This document shows positions 27,422-36,222 of a stretch of DNA of 64,000 nucleotides, piece after piece. The first letter of the stretch is position 1; each line of letters begins with the position of its first letter. Under the pieces are notes generated by a model. That model had not been told where the DNA came from. It saw nothing but the letters and a program-made list of their open reading frames with translations, and searched no databases. The stretch is from Bacteroides mediterraneensis (GTDB lineage: Bacteria; Bacteroidota; Bacteroidia; Bacteroidales; Bacteroidaceae): assembly GCF_900128455.1 (NCBI RefSeq), contig NZ_LT635783.1:128506-192505 (forward strand). Direction: 5' to 3'. Made by a program: the position numbers and the translations under genes.

Positions 27422-27429
27422 TATCTTTG
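27422..27429 (+). promoter_or_regulatory. -7 element upstream of the CDF gene
   Basis: TATCTTTG matches TAnnTTTG. It lies downstream of the first ATG of the open frame (27407), which shows that translation starts at 27455 instead. Confidence 0.6.
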
Positions 27430-27454
27430 CCGCGTTCTTATTACAAAGTCTGAT

Positions 27455-28357
27455 ATGAATGAAGTTGAATCATCTGTCCGCGAACATGAAATATACAAAG
27501 TGACCTTGGTGGGAAGCTTGGTGAATATTCTACTGGTAGCTTGTAAGTTTGCGGCTGGTTTTTGGGGCAAGAGTGCGGCTATGATTGCCGATGCGGTCCA
27601 TTCTTTGTCGGATTTGATTACGGATTTAATCGTAATCGTCTTTGTACGTATTTCCAGCAAGCCGGAAGACAAGGACCATGACTATGGGCATGGCAAATAC
27701 GAAACGCTGGCTACTTTGCTGATTGGTGCGGCTCTGCTGGCTGTGGGCGTGGGCATTTGCTGGAGCGGAGTGGAGTCGATTGTACTCTTCTTCAGAGGAG
27801 AGACGCTGCAGTCTCCCGGTTGGATTGCCCTGGCAGCGGCCATTGTATCCATTGTATCCAAGGAAATCTTGTTTCATTATACCCGTGTGGTGGGCAAACG
27901 TTATAACAGCCCAGCCGTCATTGCGAATGCCTGGCATCACCGCAGCGATGCATTCTCTTCCATCGGTACGGCAATCGGTATCGGAGGAGCCATTCTGTTG
28001 GGCGACAGCTGGCGGGTACTCGACCCGTTGGCGGCAGTGATTGTCAGCGTCTTTATCGTGCAGGTGGCTGTCAAGCAACTCAAGTCGTGTGTGGATGAAC
28101 TGCTGGAACGCTCGCTTCCAGACGATATTGAACAAGAGATTACCAAGATTGTCTTGTCGGAAGAGGGGGTGTCACAACCTCATCATCTGCGTACCCGACG
28201 GATAGGAAGCCATTATGCGATGGACATGCATGTGCGTATGGATGGAAATATTTCTTTACATGAGGCGCATGAAAAGGTGACGTCCATCGAAAAGAAATTG
28301 CGGGAGGCCTTTGGGGCAAATACGTATATCAGTATCCATGCAGAACCTGAGAAGTAA
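27455..28357 (+). CDS. Cation diffusion facilitator (CDF) metal exporter
   Basis: A 300-residue inner-membrane antiporter for Zn2+, Fe2+ or similar divalent metals. Six helices are predicted. Metal-site motifs are DAVHSLSDLITD in helix 2 and NAWHHRSDAFSS in helix 5, and the C-terminal cytosolic domain ends with HYAMDMHVRMDGNISLHEAHE. The start was set by the -7 box just upstream. It is followed after 6 bases by the SDR gene, so it heads a three-gene transcript. Confidence 0.93.
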   Translation: MNEVESSVREHEIYKVTLVGSLVNILLVACKFAAGFWGKSAAMIADAVHSLSDLITDLIVIVFVRISSKPEDKDHDYGHGKYETLATLLIGAALLAVGVGICWSGVESIVLFFRGETLQSPGWIALAAAIVSIVSKEILFHYTRVVGKRYNSPAVIANAWHHRSDAFSSIGTAIGIGGAILLGDSWRVLDPLAAVIVSVFIVQVAVKQLKSCVDELLERSLPDDIEQEITKIVLSEEGVSQPHHLRTRRIGSHYAMDMHVRMDGNISLHEAHEKVTSIEKKLREAFGANTYISIHAEPEK

Positions 28358-28363
28358 AAAAGT

Positions 28364-29374
28364 ATGGAGAAGAAAGTATTAGTGACAGGTGCCAGTGGGT
28401 TTATTGGCAGTTTTCTGGTGGAAGGAGCCTTGGAACGAGGTTACCAGGTGTGGGCCGGTGTCCGAAAGACCAGTAGCCGGAAATATCTGCAAGATGTGCG
28501 GATTCATTTTGCGGTGCTGGACTTTACCGATTCCGACCGTCTGGCCGGACAGCTGGAGGAGCAGAAACGCTTGTATGGGAAATGGGATTACATCATTCAT
28601 TGTGCCGGGGTGACCAAATGCCTAGACAAGGCCGATTTTGAAATTGGAAATTACTGGGCTACGCGGCATTTTATTGAGACGCTGAAGCGACTGGACATGC
28701 TTCCCGTGAACTTTATTTACATTAGTTCGTTAAGTATATTTGGACCGATACGTGAGAAAGATTACTCTTCCATCAGCGAGGAAGATACGCCACGCCCGAA
28801 TACGGCGTATGGATTGAGCAAGCTTCATACGGAGGAATATCTGAAGTCCTTGTCAGGCTTTCCGTATGTGATTTTTCGTCCCACTGGCGTGTATGGGCCT
28901 CGGGAGCGCGATTATTTCCTGATGGCCAAGTCCGTAAAGCAGCATGTGGATTTTGCGGCAGGCTTCAAGCGGCAGGACATTACGTTTGTTTTTGTGAAAG
29001 ATTTGGTGCAGGCCATTTATCTGGCCATTGAAAAAAACGTCACAGGCCGGGCCTATTTTGTGAGCGACGGAAAAGTGTACAGTAGCCATACGTTCTCCGA
29101 TTTGATTCGGAAGGAGCTGGGCAATCCGTGGATGGTTCGTCTGGTGTGTCCGTTGTTTCTCTTGAAAGCCATCTCGTTTGTGGCGGAAAATATCGGACGG
29201 CTGGCCCGGAAGACCAGTACATTGAACTGTGACAAGTATCGCATCATGAAGCAGCGGAACTGGAGGTGTGACATTTCCCCGCTGGAAAAAGAGTTGGGCT
29301 ATGTGCCCGAATATCCGTTGGAGAGAGGTGTAAAAGAAATAATTGCCTGGTATAAGAAAGAAGGATGGCTATAG
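28364..29374 (+). CDS. Extended SDR NAD(P)-dependent epimerase/dehydratase-like protein
   Basis: 336 residues with the Rossmann motif VTGASGFIGSFLVEG at the N-terminus, the IHCAGVTKC stretch and the active-site YGLSKLHTEE (YxxxK). The substrate-binding half has FRPTGVYGPRERDYF. It overlaps the next gene by 10 bases, which encodes a PAP2-type membrane phosphatase, suggesting a shared lipid pathway. Similar Bacteroides SDRs have been linked to sphingolipid reduction, but the sequence does not settle this one's substrate. Confidence 0.88.
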   Translation: MEKKVLVTGASGFIGSFLVEGALERGYQVWAGVRKTSSRKYLQDVRIHFAVLDFTDSDRLAGQLEEQKRLYGKWDYIIHCAGVTKCLDKADFEIGNYWATRHFIETLKRLDMLPVNFIYISSLSIFGPIREKDYSSISEEDTPRPNTAYGLSKLHTEEYLKSLSGFPYVIFRPTGVYGPRERDYFLMAKSVKQHVDFAAGFKRQDITFVFVKDLVQAIYLAIEKNVTGRAYFVSDGKVYSSHTFSDLIRKELGNPWMVRLVCPLFLLKAISFVAENIGRLARKTSTLNCDKYRIMKQRNWRCDISPLEKELGYVPEYPLERGVKEIIAWYKKEGWL

Positions 29375-30348
29375 AACTGAAGTTATTTGAACGAGTAGAA
29401 AGTGGGAAGGGACTGTTTGCGGTAGAAAGCATCAGCTTGATTTATAATGCCCTGACCTCTATTTTGATTTTGTTGCTCTATCCCCGGATGGACCATCCTG
29501 GGACCATGTTGCTGGAACGTCTGGGTATTGTAGTACTGACGTTCGTACTGATTCATTTGTATCAGGCATTTCCCTGCCGGTTGACCGCTTTTATCCGGAT
29601 GGTGGTGCAGATGTCACTGCTGGCTTACTGGTATCCGGACACGTTTGAGTTCAACCGTCTGTTCCCGAACCTGGACTATCTGTTTGCTTCTGCCGAACAG
29701 ACCATTTTCCATTGCCAGCCCTCCGTGGAATTCAGTAAGCTGTGCCCCTCGGTATGGTTCAGTGAGCCGTTCAATATGGGTTACTTCTTTTATTATCCCA
29801 TGATGCTGATTGTGGTGGTGTATTACTTTTTGACCCGGTTTGAGTGGTTTGAGAAAATCTGTTTTGTGTTGGTCACCTCTTTCTTCATTTACTACCTGTT
29901 CTATATTCTGGTGCCGGTAGCAGGCCCGCAGTTTTATTTCCCGGCCATTGGAATGGACAAGGTGAATGCGTGTGACTTTACGCCTATCGGCGATTATTTC
30001 AACCACAATACGTTCTTGCTTCCGGGACCCGGATATGAGCATGGATTCTTCTATAATCTGGTGGAGGCCTCTCAGGAAGTGGGCGAACGCCCTACCGCCG
30101 CTTTCCCCAGCTCGCATGTGGGTATCTCTACCATTGTGATGATTATGGCCTGGCGTGTGAACCGGAAGCTGGCCTATATCCTTTTCCCGTTCTATGTGTT
30201 GCTGTGTTGTGCCACGGTCTACATTCAGGCGCACTACCTGATTGATTCCCTCGTGGGATTGATTACCGCGTTCTTCGTGTATCAGCTGGCTACGCTGATG
30301 TACAAGCGATGGTTCATTTCGCCTGTTTTCAAGCGCATTATGTATTAA
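29365..30348 (+). CDS. PAP2-family membrane phosphatase/phosphotransferase
   Basis: 327 residues with about six membrane helices. The phosphatase motifs are AAFPSSHVGIS (PSxH) and IQAHYLIDSLVG (HxxxD). The layout resembles inositol-phosphorylceramide synthase and lipid phosphate phosphatases. It overlaps the SDR gene (ATG inside its last codons), so translation is probably coupled. The acidic Cys-containing loop (FHCQPSVEFSKLCPS) is unusual and may be disulphide-bonded. The lipid substrate is unknown. Confidence 0.88.
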   Translation: MAIELKLFERVESGKGLFAVESISLIYNALTSILILLLYPRMDHPGTMLLERLGIVVLTFVLIHLYQAFPCRLTAFIRMVVQMSLLAYWYPDTFEFNRLFPNLDYLFASAEQTIFHCQPSVEFSKLCPSVWFSEPFNMGYFFYYPMMLIVVVYYFLTRFEWFEKICFVLVTSFFIYYLFYILVPVAGPQFYFPAIGMDKVNACDFTPIGDYFNHNTFLLPGPGYEHGFFYNLVEASQEVGERPTAAFPSSHVGISTIVMIMAWRVNRKLAYILFPFYVLLCCATVYIQAHYLIDSLVGLITAFFVYQLATLMYKRWFISPVFKRIMY

Positions 30349-30350
30349 GG

Positions 30351-30383
30351 AAAAAGTCGGTAAGGAGTCTTATTCCTTACCGA
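30351..30383 (-). terminator. Terminator overlapping the dusB stop codon
   Basis: TCGGTAAGGA (30357-30366) and TCCTTACCGA (30374-30383) form a perfect 10-bp stem. The stop codon of dusB lies in the loop. On the minus strand a T5 run follows, and it also closes the convergent PAP2 operon. Confidence 0.7.
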
Positions 30384-31356
30384 ATGTATTTTCAATGTGA
30401 TCCAGAATGGCATTTAAATCCTGGAGAGTCTCTGCACGCAGCATGGCGATGCGGGTATCCTTGAAGTTGGGAATCCCCTTGAACAGTGGGGAGGCAGCCA
30501 AGTGACGGCGCACGTGCAGAATTCCTCTGCGTTCATCCAGCAGGTTCACACTGTCGAGTACTTCCTGCCGTAAAACATCCATCCGCCATTTGAAAGAAAG
30601 GGGCGGAAGTTCTTCTCCGGTTTCCAGATAATGCTTTACTTCCTTGAAAATCCAAGGACGTCCGAAACTGGCCCGTCCAATCATGATGGCATCCACTCCG
30701 TAGCGCTCGAAACATTCTTTGGCACGTTGAGGGGTGGTGATGTCGCCGTTGCCGATGATAGGGATGTGCATTCTCGGATTCTTCTTGACTTCTCCGATAA
30801 GGGTCCAGTCCGCCTCGCCGGTGTACATCTGGGCACGGGTACGTCCGTGGATGGTCAGGGCCTCAATGCCGCAATCCTGCAACTGTTCCGCCAGTTCCAC
30901 GATGATTTTATGTTCCGCGTCCCACCCCAGACGGGTTTTTACCGTAACCGGAATCTTGACGGCGTCGACCACGGCACGGGTGATTTCCAGCATCTTGGGC
31001 ACGTTCTGCAACAGTCCTGAACCGGCTCCCTTGCCGGCCACCCGTTTCACCGGACATCCGAAGTTCAAGTCCAGAATATCAGGCTGTGCCTGTTCCACGA
31101 TGCGGGCCGCTTCTACCATCGTATCGGTATCTTTCCCGTAAATCTGGATGGCCACCGGGCGTTCCTTCTCGCTGATGTTCAGCTTTAGCATTGTTTTTCC
31201 CACCGAACGGATCAACGCATCGCTCGACACGAACTCCGTGTACACCATGTCGGCACCGAACTGCTTGCACATCAGGCGGAAAGCAGGGTCGGTGACATCT
31301 TCCATCGGGGCCAGCAACACTGGCTTTTCTCCTAAATCTATATTCCTAATTTTCAT
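30370..31356 (-). CDS. dusB: tRNA-dihydrouridine synthase
   Basis: An FMN enzyme that reduces uridines in tRNA. The 328-residue protein has APMEDVTDPAFRLMCK, LNFGCPVKRVAGKGAGSGLL with the catalytic Cys, TVKTRLGWD, HGRTRAQMYTG and IIGNGDI, the standard TIM-barrel markers. The open frame reaches 31446, but the -7 box TACCTTTG at 31375-31382 is inside that extension, so the start at 31356 (MKIRNIDLGEKPVLLAPM) is preferred. Confidence 0.95.
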   Translation of the reverse strand: MKIRNIDLGEKPVLLAPMEDVTDPAFRLMCKQFGADMVYTEFVSSDALIRSVGKTMLKLNISEKERPVAIQIYGKDTDTMVEAARIVEQAQPDILDLNFGCPVKRVAGKGAGSGLLQNVPKMLEITRAVVDAVKIPVTVKTRLGWDAEHKIIVELAEQLQDCGIEALTIHGRTRAQMYTGEADWTLIGEVKKNPRMHIPIIGNGDITTPQRAKECFERYGVDAIMIGRASFGRPWIFKEVKHYLETGEELPPLSFKWRMDVLRQEVLDSVNLLDERRGILHVRRHLAASPLFKGIPNFKDTRIAMLRAETLQDLNAILDHIENTFGKE

Positions 31357-31374
31357 TGGCTTGATATTGTCGCG

Positions 31375-31420
31375 CAAAGGTAGTGAAATTTTATTATATC
31401 CCGAAAAAACGCTACCTTTG
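31375..31420. promoter_or_regulatory. Divergent promoters for dusB and the U32 gene
   Basis: Identical -7 boxes, TACCTTTG, face away from each other: minus strand at 31375-31382 for dusB and plus strand at 31413-31420 for the U32 gene. Each lies 20-25 bases from its start codon. The -33 matches are weak. Confidence 0.6.
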
Positions 31421-31444
31421 CGCGGTAATATCATAATAGTGGAC

Positions 31445-32716
31445 ATGAGTTATACAATCAAAGACTTTGAAATCATGGCACCTGTTGGCTCGCGTGAGTC
31501 GTTGGCAGCTGCCCTTCATGCCGGAGCCGATTCCATCTATTTCGGCATTGAGAGTTTGAACATGCGTGCGCGCTCGGCGAGTACTTTTACTATAGAAGAT
31601 TTGCGTGAAATCGCCAAAATGTGCGAGGAACACGGGGTGAAGAGCTACCTGACCATCAATACCATCATCTACGATGAGGACATTGAACTGATGCGTAAGA
31701 TTGTGGATGCAGCCAAGGAAGCTGGCATCAGTGCCGTCATTGCAGCCGATGTAGCCGTGATGGCCTATTGCAATGAGGTGGGACAGGAGGTACATCTTTC
31801 AACCCAGCTGAACATCAGCAATGCGGAGGCGTTGAAGTTTTACTCCCGCTTTGCTGATGTGGTAGTGCTGGCCCGCGAGTTGAATCTCAAGCAGGTGCGC
31901 AAGATATATGATGCCATTCAGGAACAGCAGATCAAGGGCCCGATGGGTGAGCTGGTACGTATCGAAATGTTCTGCCACGGTGCCTTGTGCATGGCGGTTT
32001 CCGGAAAATGCTATCTGAGTCTGAACGAACAGAACGCATCGGCCAACCGGGGAGCTTGCATGCAGGTATGCCGCCGGGCCTATATCGTGAAAGACAAGGA
32101 AAGCGATATCGAACTGGAAGTGGACAACCAGTACATCATGTCACCGAAAGATTTGAAGACCATTCATTTCATGGACGAGATGATTGAAGCCGGTGTCCGG
32201 GTGTTCAAGATTGAAGGCCGTGCCCGTGGTCCTGAGTACGTGCGTACGGTGGTGGAATGTTACAAGGAGGCCATCCAGTCGTATCTCGACGGTACGTTCT
32301 CCGATGAGAAAGTGGCCGACTGGGATACACGCCTGAAAACGGTGTTCAACCGTGGTTTCTGGAACGGATACTATCTGGGACAACGTCTGGGCGAATGGAG
32401 CAAGAACTACGGTTCGGAGGCTACGGAACGCAAGGTATATGCCGGACGCGGCATCAAGTATTTCTCCAATATCGGGGTGGCTGAGTTCTTGATTGAGGCG
32501 GCTGAAATCAAGGTGGGCGACAAGCTCCTGATTACCGGTCCTACTACCGGCGCCATGTATGTCACACTGGAGGAGGCACGAGTAGACCTGAAGCCGGTGG
32601 ATGTGGTGAAGAAAGGGGTACACGTATCGTTTAAGGTACCCGACCGTATCCGTCCCAGTGACCGTCTGTATCGTATGGTGCCGGCAGAAGAGCTGAAGGC
32701 AAAAAGAAAAGACTAA
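31445..32716 (+). CDS. Peptidase U32 family protein (TrhP/YegQ-like tRNA hydroxylation factor)
   Basis: 423 residues. The U32 signature appears as FCHGALCMAVSGKCYLS followed by NRGACMQVCRR, providing four conserved cysteines, and the N-terminus IMAPVGSRESLAAALHAGADSIYFG is typical. Members such as TrhP work with prephenate in making 5-hydroxyuridine at tRNA position 34; others were annotated as collagenases. A tRNA-modification role fits the divergent dusB neighbour. Translation starts at 31445 just after a -7 box; the longer upstream frame is antisense to dusB. Confidence 0.9.
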   Translation: MSYTIKDFEIMAPVGSRESLAAALHAGADSIYFGIESLNMRARSASTFTIEDLREIAKMCEEHGVKSYLTINTIIYDEDIELMRKIVDAAKEAGISAVIAADVAVMAYCNEVGQEVHLSTQLNISNAEALKFYSRFADVVVLARELNLKQVRKIYDAIQEQQIKGPMGELVRIEMFCHGALCMAVSGKCYLSLNEQNASANRGACMQVCRRAYIVKDKESDIELEVDNQYIMSPKDLKTIHFMDEMIEAGVRVFKIEGRARGPEYVRTVVECYKEAIQSYLDGTFSDEKVADWDTRLKTVFNRGFWNGYYLGQRLGEWSKNYGSEATERKVYAGRGIKYFSNIGVAEFLIEAAEIKVGDKLLITGPTTGAMYVTLEEARVDLKPVDVVKKGVHVSFKVPDRIRPSDRLYRMVPAEELKAKRKD

Positions 32717-32743
32717 ACTTTGTTTAGTTAGTGTGTAGACGGA

Positions 32744-32784
32744 AATCCTGCCCTCGTTTCTGAAACGTAGCGGCAGGATTTTTT
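32744..32784 (+). terminator. Terminator after the U32 gene
   Basis: AATCCTGCC (32744-32752) pairs with GGCAGGATT (32772-32780), with an inner CGTTTC/GAAACG stem and a T6 tail. Confidence 0.88.
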
Positions 32785-32939
32785 GTGGATATAGGGATAT
32801 GAACAGGCCGGTTCATTACTTGTTGAAATCATTTTGGATACTATCTGATTTCTCTTTTATAAGGATTGTATATCAGCAGATTACTGATATTCACAGCCTG
32901 TGAACAACGTGTGAATATCAAATAAGTTCCGTCCGGATG

Positions 32940-32970
32940 ATTGTTTACTCTCGTAATTATTTTACTTTTG
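32940..32970 (+). promoter_or_regulatory. Promoter of the DUF3843 gene
   Basis: -33 ATTG at 32940-32943 and -7 TACTTTTG at 32963-32970 with 19 bases between, about 30 bases before the ATG at 33000. This rules out the longer frame from 32937. Confidence 0.7.
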
Positions 32971-32999
32971 CACCACAAAATTTTAAATCCAAATCTAAG

Positions 33000-34493
33000 A
33001 TGAAGAAGATATATGTAAAAGAGTGGATGTCGTTTCAGCCCTACGGACGGCAGGATGAAATAGATACATATTATGTGAAAGTGGCCAACCGTCTTGCTGA
33101 TTTCTTGAAGACTGCGCTCGGCGAACGGTATTCGGAACACAGCCTTCATGGCATTGCCATTTACTTGACTCTCTGGTTTCAGGACCTCACCACACAGACC
33201 GGCGTCTGGGAAGCGTTTACCGGTGAATGTCGCAAGCGGTACGGCCATCCTGTGCCTTTCATGACGTCGGAAGAAGAAGAGGAATATTATCCGGGAGAAG
33301 TGAATCCGGAAGACATGCGGTTTCTGCTGTGGCATTATTTCCAGTCTTTGGAAAAACAGGCAGGCGGTGTGCTGAATCCCGAGAATCCGGTATTTGAGGA
33401 TCTGGCTTATCAGCTCTACGATTATCTTTCGGACGAATATGAGGTGGCTCCGGAAAACACCCGCTTGCATGACATGCTGTATGGAGAGCCTTTTGGCGAA
33501 AATGATTACATGCGTTATCGCAGCCTTTTGGAGTGGTTTCATTTCTGCAGCTATGTAGGGTTCGAAAACCGGAGCGAGTACCAGCATGCGGTGGAGGCGG
33601 CCGTCCGTATGGGGAATGCAAACCCAAGTCTCCTGTCGTACGATGTGAAGCAGAACATTCTGTTCGAAGGAAGAAAGAACCTGCTTTCACTGACCTCCGT
33701 AGAATGGCTGGCGTTGGTAGGGAAGACTCACCCGGAAGCTGCCCAGTGGGCAGAAGTCAAAGTCGTCCCCCAAGGAATGTATCTTTATGAGGGTGAAGAC
33801 GAGACTTCGTTGTTTGTGAAAGATTTGTCGGGAGAAGAAGAGGTACAGTTGTCTGTCCGTAAGGACTCTGTGAACATGGACTCTTTGAAAGGCCGGAAGG
33901 AAGGCATGACGGTATTGCAGAGCCGATGGGTACAATATGGGGGTACCTGGTGGCAGGACGGTACGCTGGTGGTGTCAGACTACGAGGAAAAGATGAAGGA
34001 AGAGTTAGTCCGGCAGGCTGCGAAACGTGAAGATATCCGGCAAACCTACGATGCCTTTATGAAAGCATCCGGCGGGAAGCAGTTTGTGTTCTGCCAGTCG
34101 GAGGAAGAAGTGCGGGATTTCCTTTTCCAGAAAATGGAGTACAAGGAAAAAGAAGGGATACAGATGCCGAAGATGGATGCACAGCACGGGCTGGTGCTGA
34201 TGGTTTCTTCGCATACCGGTATCCATATCCAGATGCGTTTGTGCGAATGCATCTCTTCACCGGAGAACAAGTTTTATGATTCGAAGGAGGCACAGAAGAA
34301 GGCCATTTTGTTCCTCTTGAATCCGGAGGTGATTCCGTATGACTTGAGTTGTGCCCTGCAAGATGCCGGCATGTTGCCGGATGCCGGTCTGAACAGCCTG
34401 CAAGGCGAGAAGCAGGGGCGGGAACTGGTCAAGAAGCATGCCCGTTTCCTGACCGACTATTTCTTTGGGAAATGCAGGGAGAAGGATTGCTGA
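33000..34493 (+). CDS. DUF3843 family protein
   Basis: 497 residues, no signal peptide or membrane helix, acidic. The start MKKIYVKEWMSFQPYGRQDEIDTYYVKVANRL and the EEEEEYYPGEVNPEDMRFLLWHYFQ block fit DUF3843, a family found mainly in Bacteroidales with no known role. The C-terminal third (VSSHTGIHIQMRLCECISSPENKFYD) looks like a separate alpha/beta domain. It is convergent with mnmA, with no gap between the two stop codons. Confidence 0.82.
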   Translation: MKKIYVKEWMSFQPYGRQDEIDTYYVKVANRLADFLKTALGERYSEHSLHGIAIYLTLWFQDLTTQTGVWEAFTGECRKRYGHPVPFMTSEEEEEYYPGEVNPEDMRFLLWHYFQSLEKQAGGVLNPENPVFEDLAYQLYDYLSDEYEVAPENTRLHDMLYGEPFGENDYMRYRSLLEWFHFCSYVGFENRSEYQHAVEAAVRMGNANPSLLSYDVKQNILFEGRKNLLSLTSVEWLALVGKTHPEAAQWAEVKVVPQGMYLYEGEDETSLFVKDLSGEEEVQLSVRKDSVNMDSLKGRKEGMTVLQSRWVQYGGTWWQDGTLVVSDYEEKMKEELVRQAAKREDIRQTYDAFMKASGGKQFVFCQSEEEVRDFLFQKMEYKEKEGIQMPKMDAQHGLVLMVSSHTGIHIQMRLCECISSPENKFYDSKEAQKKAILFLLNPEVIPYDLSCALQDAGMLPDAGLNSLQGEKQGRELVKKHARFLTDYFFGKCREKDC

Positions 34494-35543
34494 TTACTCG
34501 ATGATTCCTCCTCCCCATACGGTATCTCCCCGATAGAATGCCGCTGCCTGTCCGCTGGCAATGGAAGCCAGCGGCTCATGCAGCTGGATGTGCAGCCGTC
34601 CGTCTTCCAGCAGGGTGACAGTACACCGGTTGGCCTGTTTCCGGTAGCGTATCTTGACGATGACGTCATCGTGTCCAAGTAGGGCTTCGGGATGAATCAG
34701 GTTCCAGTGCGTGAGAAACATCTCATTTTTCTCCAGTGCCTGCAGACGGTCACTGAGGATGACCTTATTTTCCGTGGGGATAATATCTTTTACAAAGAGC
34801 GCTTTGTTCAGGTGAATGCCCAGCCCCCTCCGTTGTCCGATGGTGTAGAAGGGATATCCCTCGTGTTTTCCGAGGCAATGCCCCTGTTCGTCATAAAAAA
34901 TTCCGGGTACAATTTCTCCTTCCGGTACATGAGCATTCAGGAAGCTGCGGTAATCCATCGGGCAGAAGCACACACCCAGGCTGTCGCGCTTGGTAGCCGC
35001 TTTCAGGAATCCGCGTGCGGCGGCTATCTCACGCACACGGGTTTTGGTCAGTCCGCCCATGGGCAGACACATCCGTTCCAGTATGGATTGGGGAAGCCCC
35101 CACAAGAAAAAAGACTGGTCCTTGTCGGTATCTTTCCCGCAGGTGATGTGCCAGTAGCCGTCGGTGTACCGTTTGTTGACATAATGTCCTGTGGCCAGAT
35201 GATAAATGCCTCGTTCGTCGGCCACCTGCGCCAGCAACGGCCATTTCAGGTAGTTGTTGCATAAGGTACAAGGCACCGGGGTACGTCCGGCCATGTATTC
35301 CTGAATGAAATACCGGATGATTTTCTCCTGAAACACGGTGCGGGCATCGTACACCAGATGAGGAATGCCCAGTGAGCGGCACAGTTCCCGTGCATCGTCC
35401 AGGTATTCCGTACTACCGTCTTTCTCATAAAAACGAAAAGTGATGCCGGTCACTTCATATCCGGCGTCCTGCAAGAGCAACGCTGCCACCGAACTGTCGG
35501 TACCGCCGCTCATACCCAATAATACTTTCTTGTTTTTTTCCAT
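34494..35543 (-). CDS. mnmA: tRNA-uridine 2-sulfurtransferase (MnmA)
   Basis: Thiolates uridine 34 of Lys, Glu and Gln tRNAs. The 349-residue protein starts with the PP-loop [14 protein letters not shown] (SGGxDS), with [16 protein letters not shown] holding the first catalytic Cys and [15 protein letters not shown] the second. The late part [14 protein letters not shown] is the family's central domain. T replaces the usual V in SGGVDS. The C-terminal region is slightly short, as in other Bacteroidales copies. Confidence 0.93.
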   Translation of the reverse strand: MEKNKKVLLGMSGGTDSSVAALLLQDAGYEVTGITFRFYEKDGSTEYLDDARELCRSLGIPHLVYDARTVFQEKIIRYFIQEYMAGRTPVPCTLCNNYLKWPLLAQVADERGIYHLATGHYVNKRYTDGYWHITCGKDTDKDQSFFLWGLPQSILERMCLPMGGLTKTRVREIAAARGFLKAATKRDSLGVCFCPMDYRSFLNAHVPEGEIVPGIFYDEQGHCLGKHEGYPFYTIGQRRGLGIHLNKALFVKDIIPTENKVILSDRLQALEKNEMFLTHWNLIHPEALLGHDDVIVKIRYRKQANRCTVTLLEDGRLHIQLHEPLASIASGQAAAFYRGDTVWGGGIIE

Positions 35544-35632
35544 TAGGCGACAAAGTTACGTTTTTCTTTGGTTGGCAGGCCCGTTTGCCCGGTGATTCTG
35601 TAAAAGAAGACGGTGGGTTGGGGTATGGACAT

Positions 35633-35715
35633 AAAAAAAGGAGTTCCGCTGAACTCCAACCTTTTGTTAACCTTAAATCTAATACTATGAAAAACACATT
35701 GTAAAGGTAAGGCTT
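35633..35715 (-). ncRNA. Candidate small RNA, copy A
   Basis: An 89-bp segment (35623-35711) is repeated at 46596-46684 with only two differences. On the minus strand it has a -7-like TACCTTTA (35702-35709), a leader of about 45 nt, a perfect 7-bp hairpin GGAGTTC/GAACTCC (35640-35646, 35651-35657) and a T7 tail (35633-35639). This describes a terminated RNA of about 65 nt. It ends 90 bases before mnmA, so it is either independent or a premature leader of that gene. The -7 box here is one base off consensus, unlike copy B. Confidence 0.6.
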
Positions 35716-35950
35716 TTGGAGAAATCTGCAAGCAGAAAATGTGTTTTATAACATGTATTAAGAAATACCCTTTTTTATTCAAGGCTTTTATACAATGGGG
35801 TTGGTAAATACATGTTTTTTTGCAAGAGGCACGAGCGAATGGTCTTCGCCGGCCAGCGAGAAGGGGGTGGCGAAATGTCGTGATGAGGTTTGAATCATGC
35901 GGCGGGTAAAATAGCGTTTTTCCCCTTGCAATAAATGTACTGTGTTTCAA

Positions 35951-36051
35951 CAATTTCTCTGTACCACAGTGTGGGATACAAAAACCACACTGTGAAATAC
36001 ATATTCCACAGTGTGAAATATGAATTCCACACTGCGAAACAGAGAATTTGC
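35951..36051 (+). repeat. Array of four 21-bp repeats upstream of the GH92 operon
   Basis: Units start at 35964, 35985, 36006 and 36027, exactly 21 bp apart. Each begins CCACA(G/C)TGTG (CCACACTGCG in the last), near-palindromic, with the central base alternating G, C, G, C; most continue with AAATA or GATA. The array is bounded by CAATTTCTCTGT (35951-35962) and the inverted ACAGAGAATTTG (36040-36051). The remainder of 35544-36222 holds small RNA copy A and a promoter, with no ORF that looks real. Confidence 0.85.
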
Positions 36052-36182
36052 AGGGAGGACGGAAAGAAGGGGCGGGTATGGTTTGATGTATGGATAAGGC
36101 CGACAGGCAGGATTCAAATGGTTTTCGATGGGATAAAACGTTTTTTTATGCTTCCTTTGTATGGACTTTCTGGCAGATTTAT

Positions 36183-36190
36183 TAGATTTG
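36183..36190 (+). promoter_or_regulatory. -7 element of the GH92 operon
   Basis: TAGATTTG matches TAnnTTTG and lies 33 bases before the first GH92 start. A TTTG at 36156-36159 is 23 bases upstream, longer than usual, so an activator may be needed. Confidence 0.5.
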
Positions 36191-36222
36191 TTTACTTTTA
36201 ACTACTTGGCAACAATCATAGT

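Noticed and set aside
27407..27454. N-terminal extension of the CDF transporter
   Set aside because: The promoter -7 box lies within it, and the family begins at the later ATG.
31148..31444. N-terminal extension of the U32 protein
   Set aside because: It is antisense to dusB and upstream of the -7 box at 31413-31420.
35688..35705. Five-codon peptide ATG-AAA-AAC-ACA-TTG-TAA as a leader peptide
   Set aside because: Copy B of the same repeat changes TTG-TAA to TTG-CAA and loses the stop, while the minus-strand promoter and terminator are intact.
35964..36047. CRISPR array
   Set aside because: The 21-bp period leaves no spacer, and no cas genes occur in the window.
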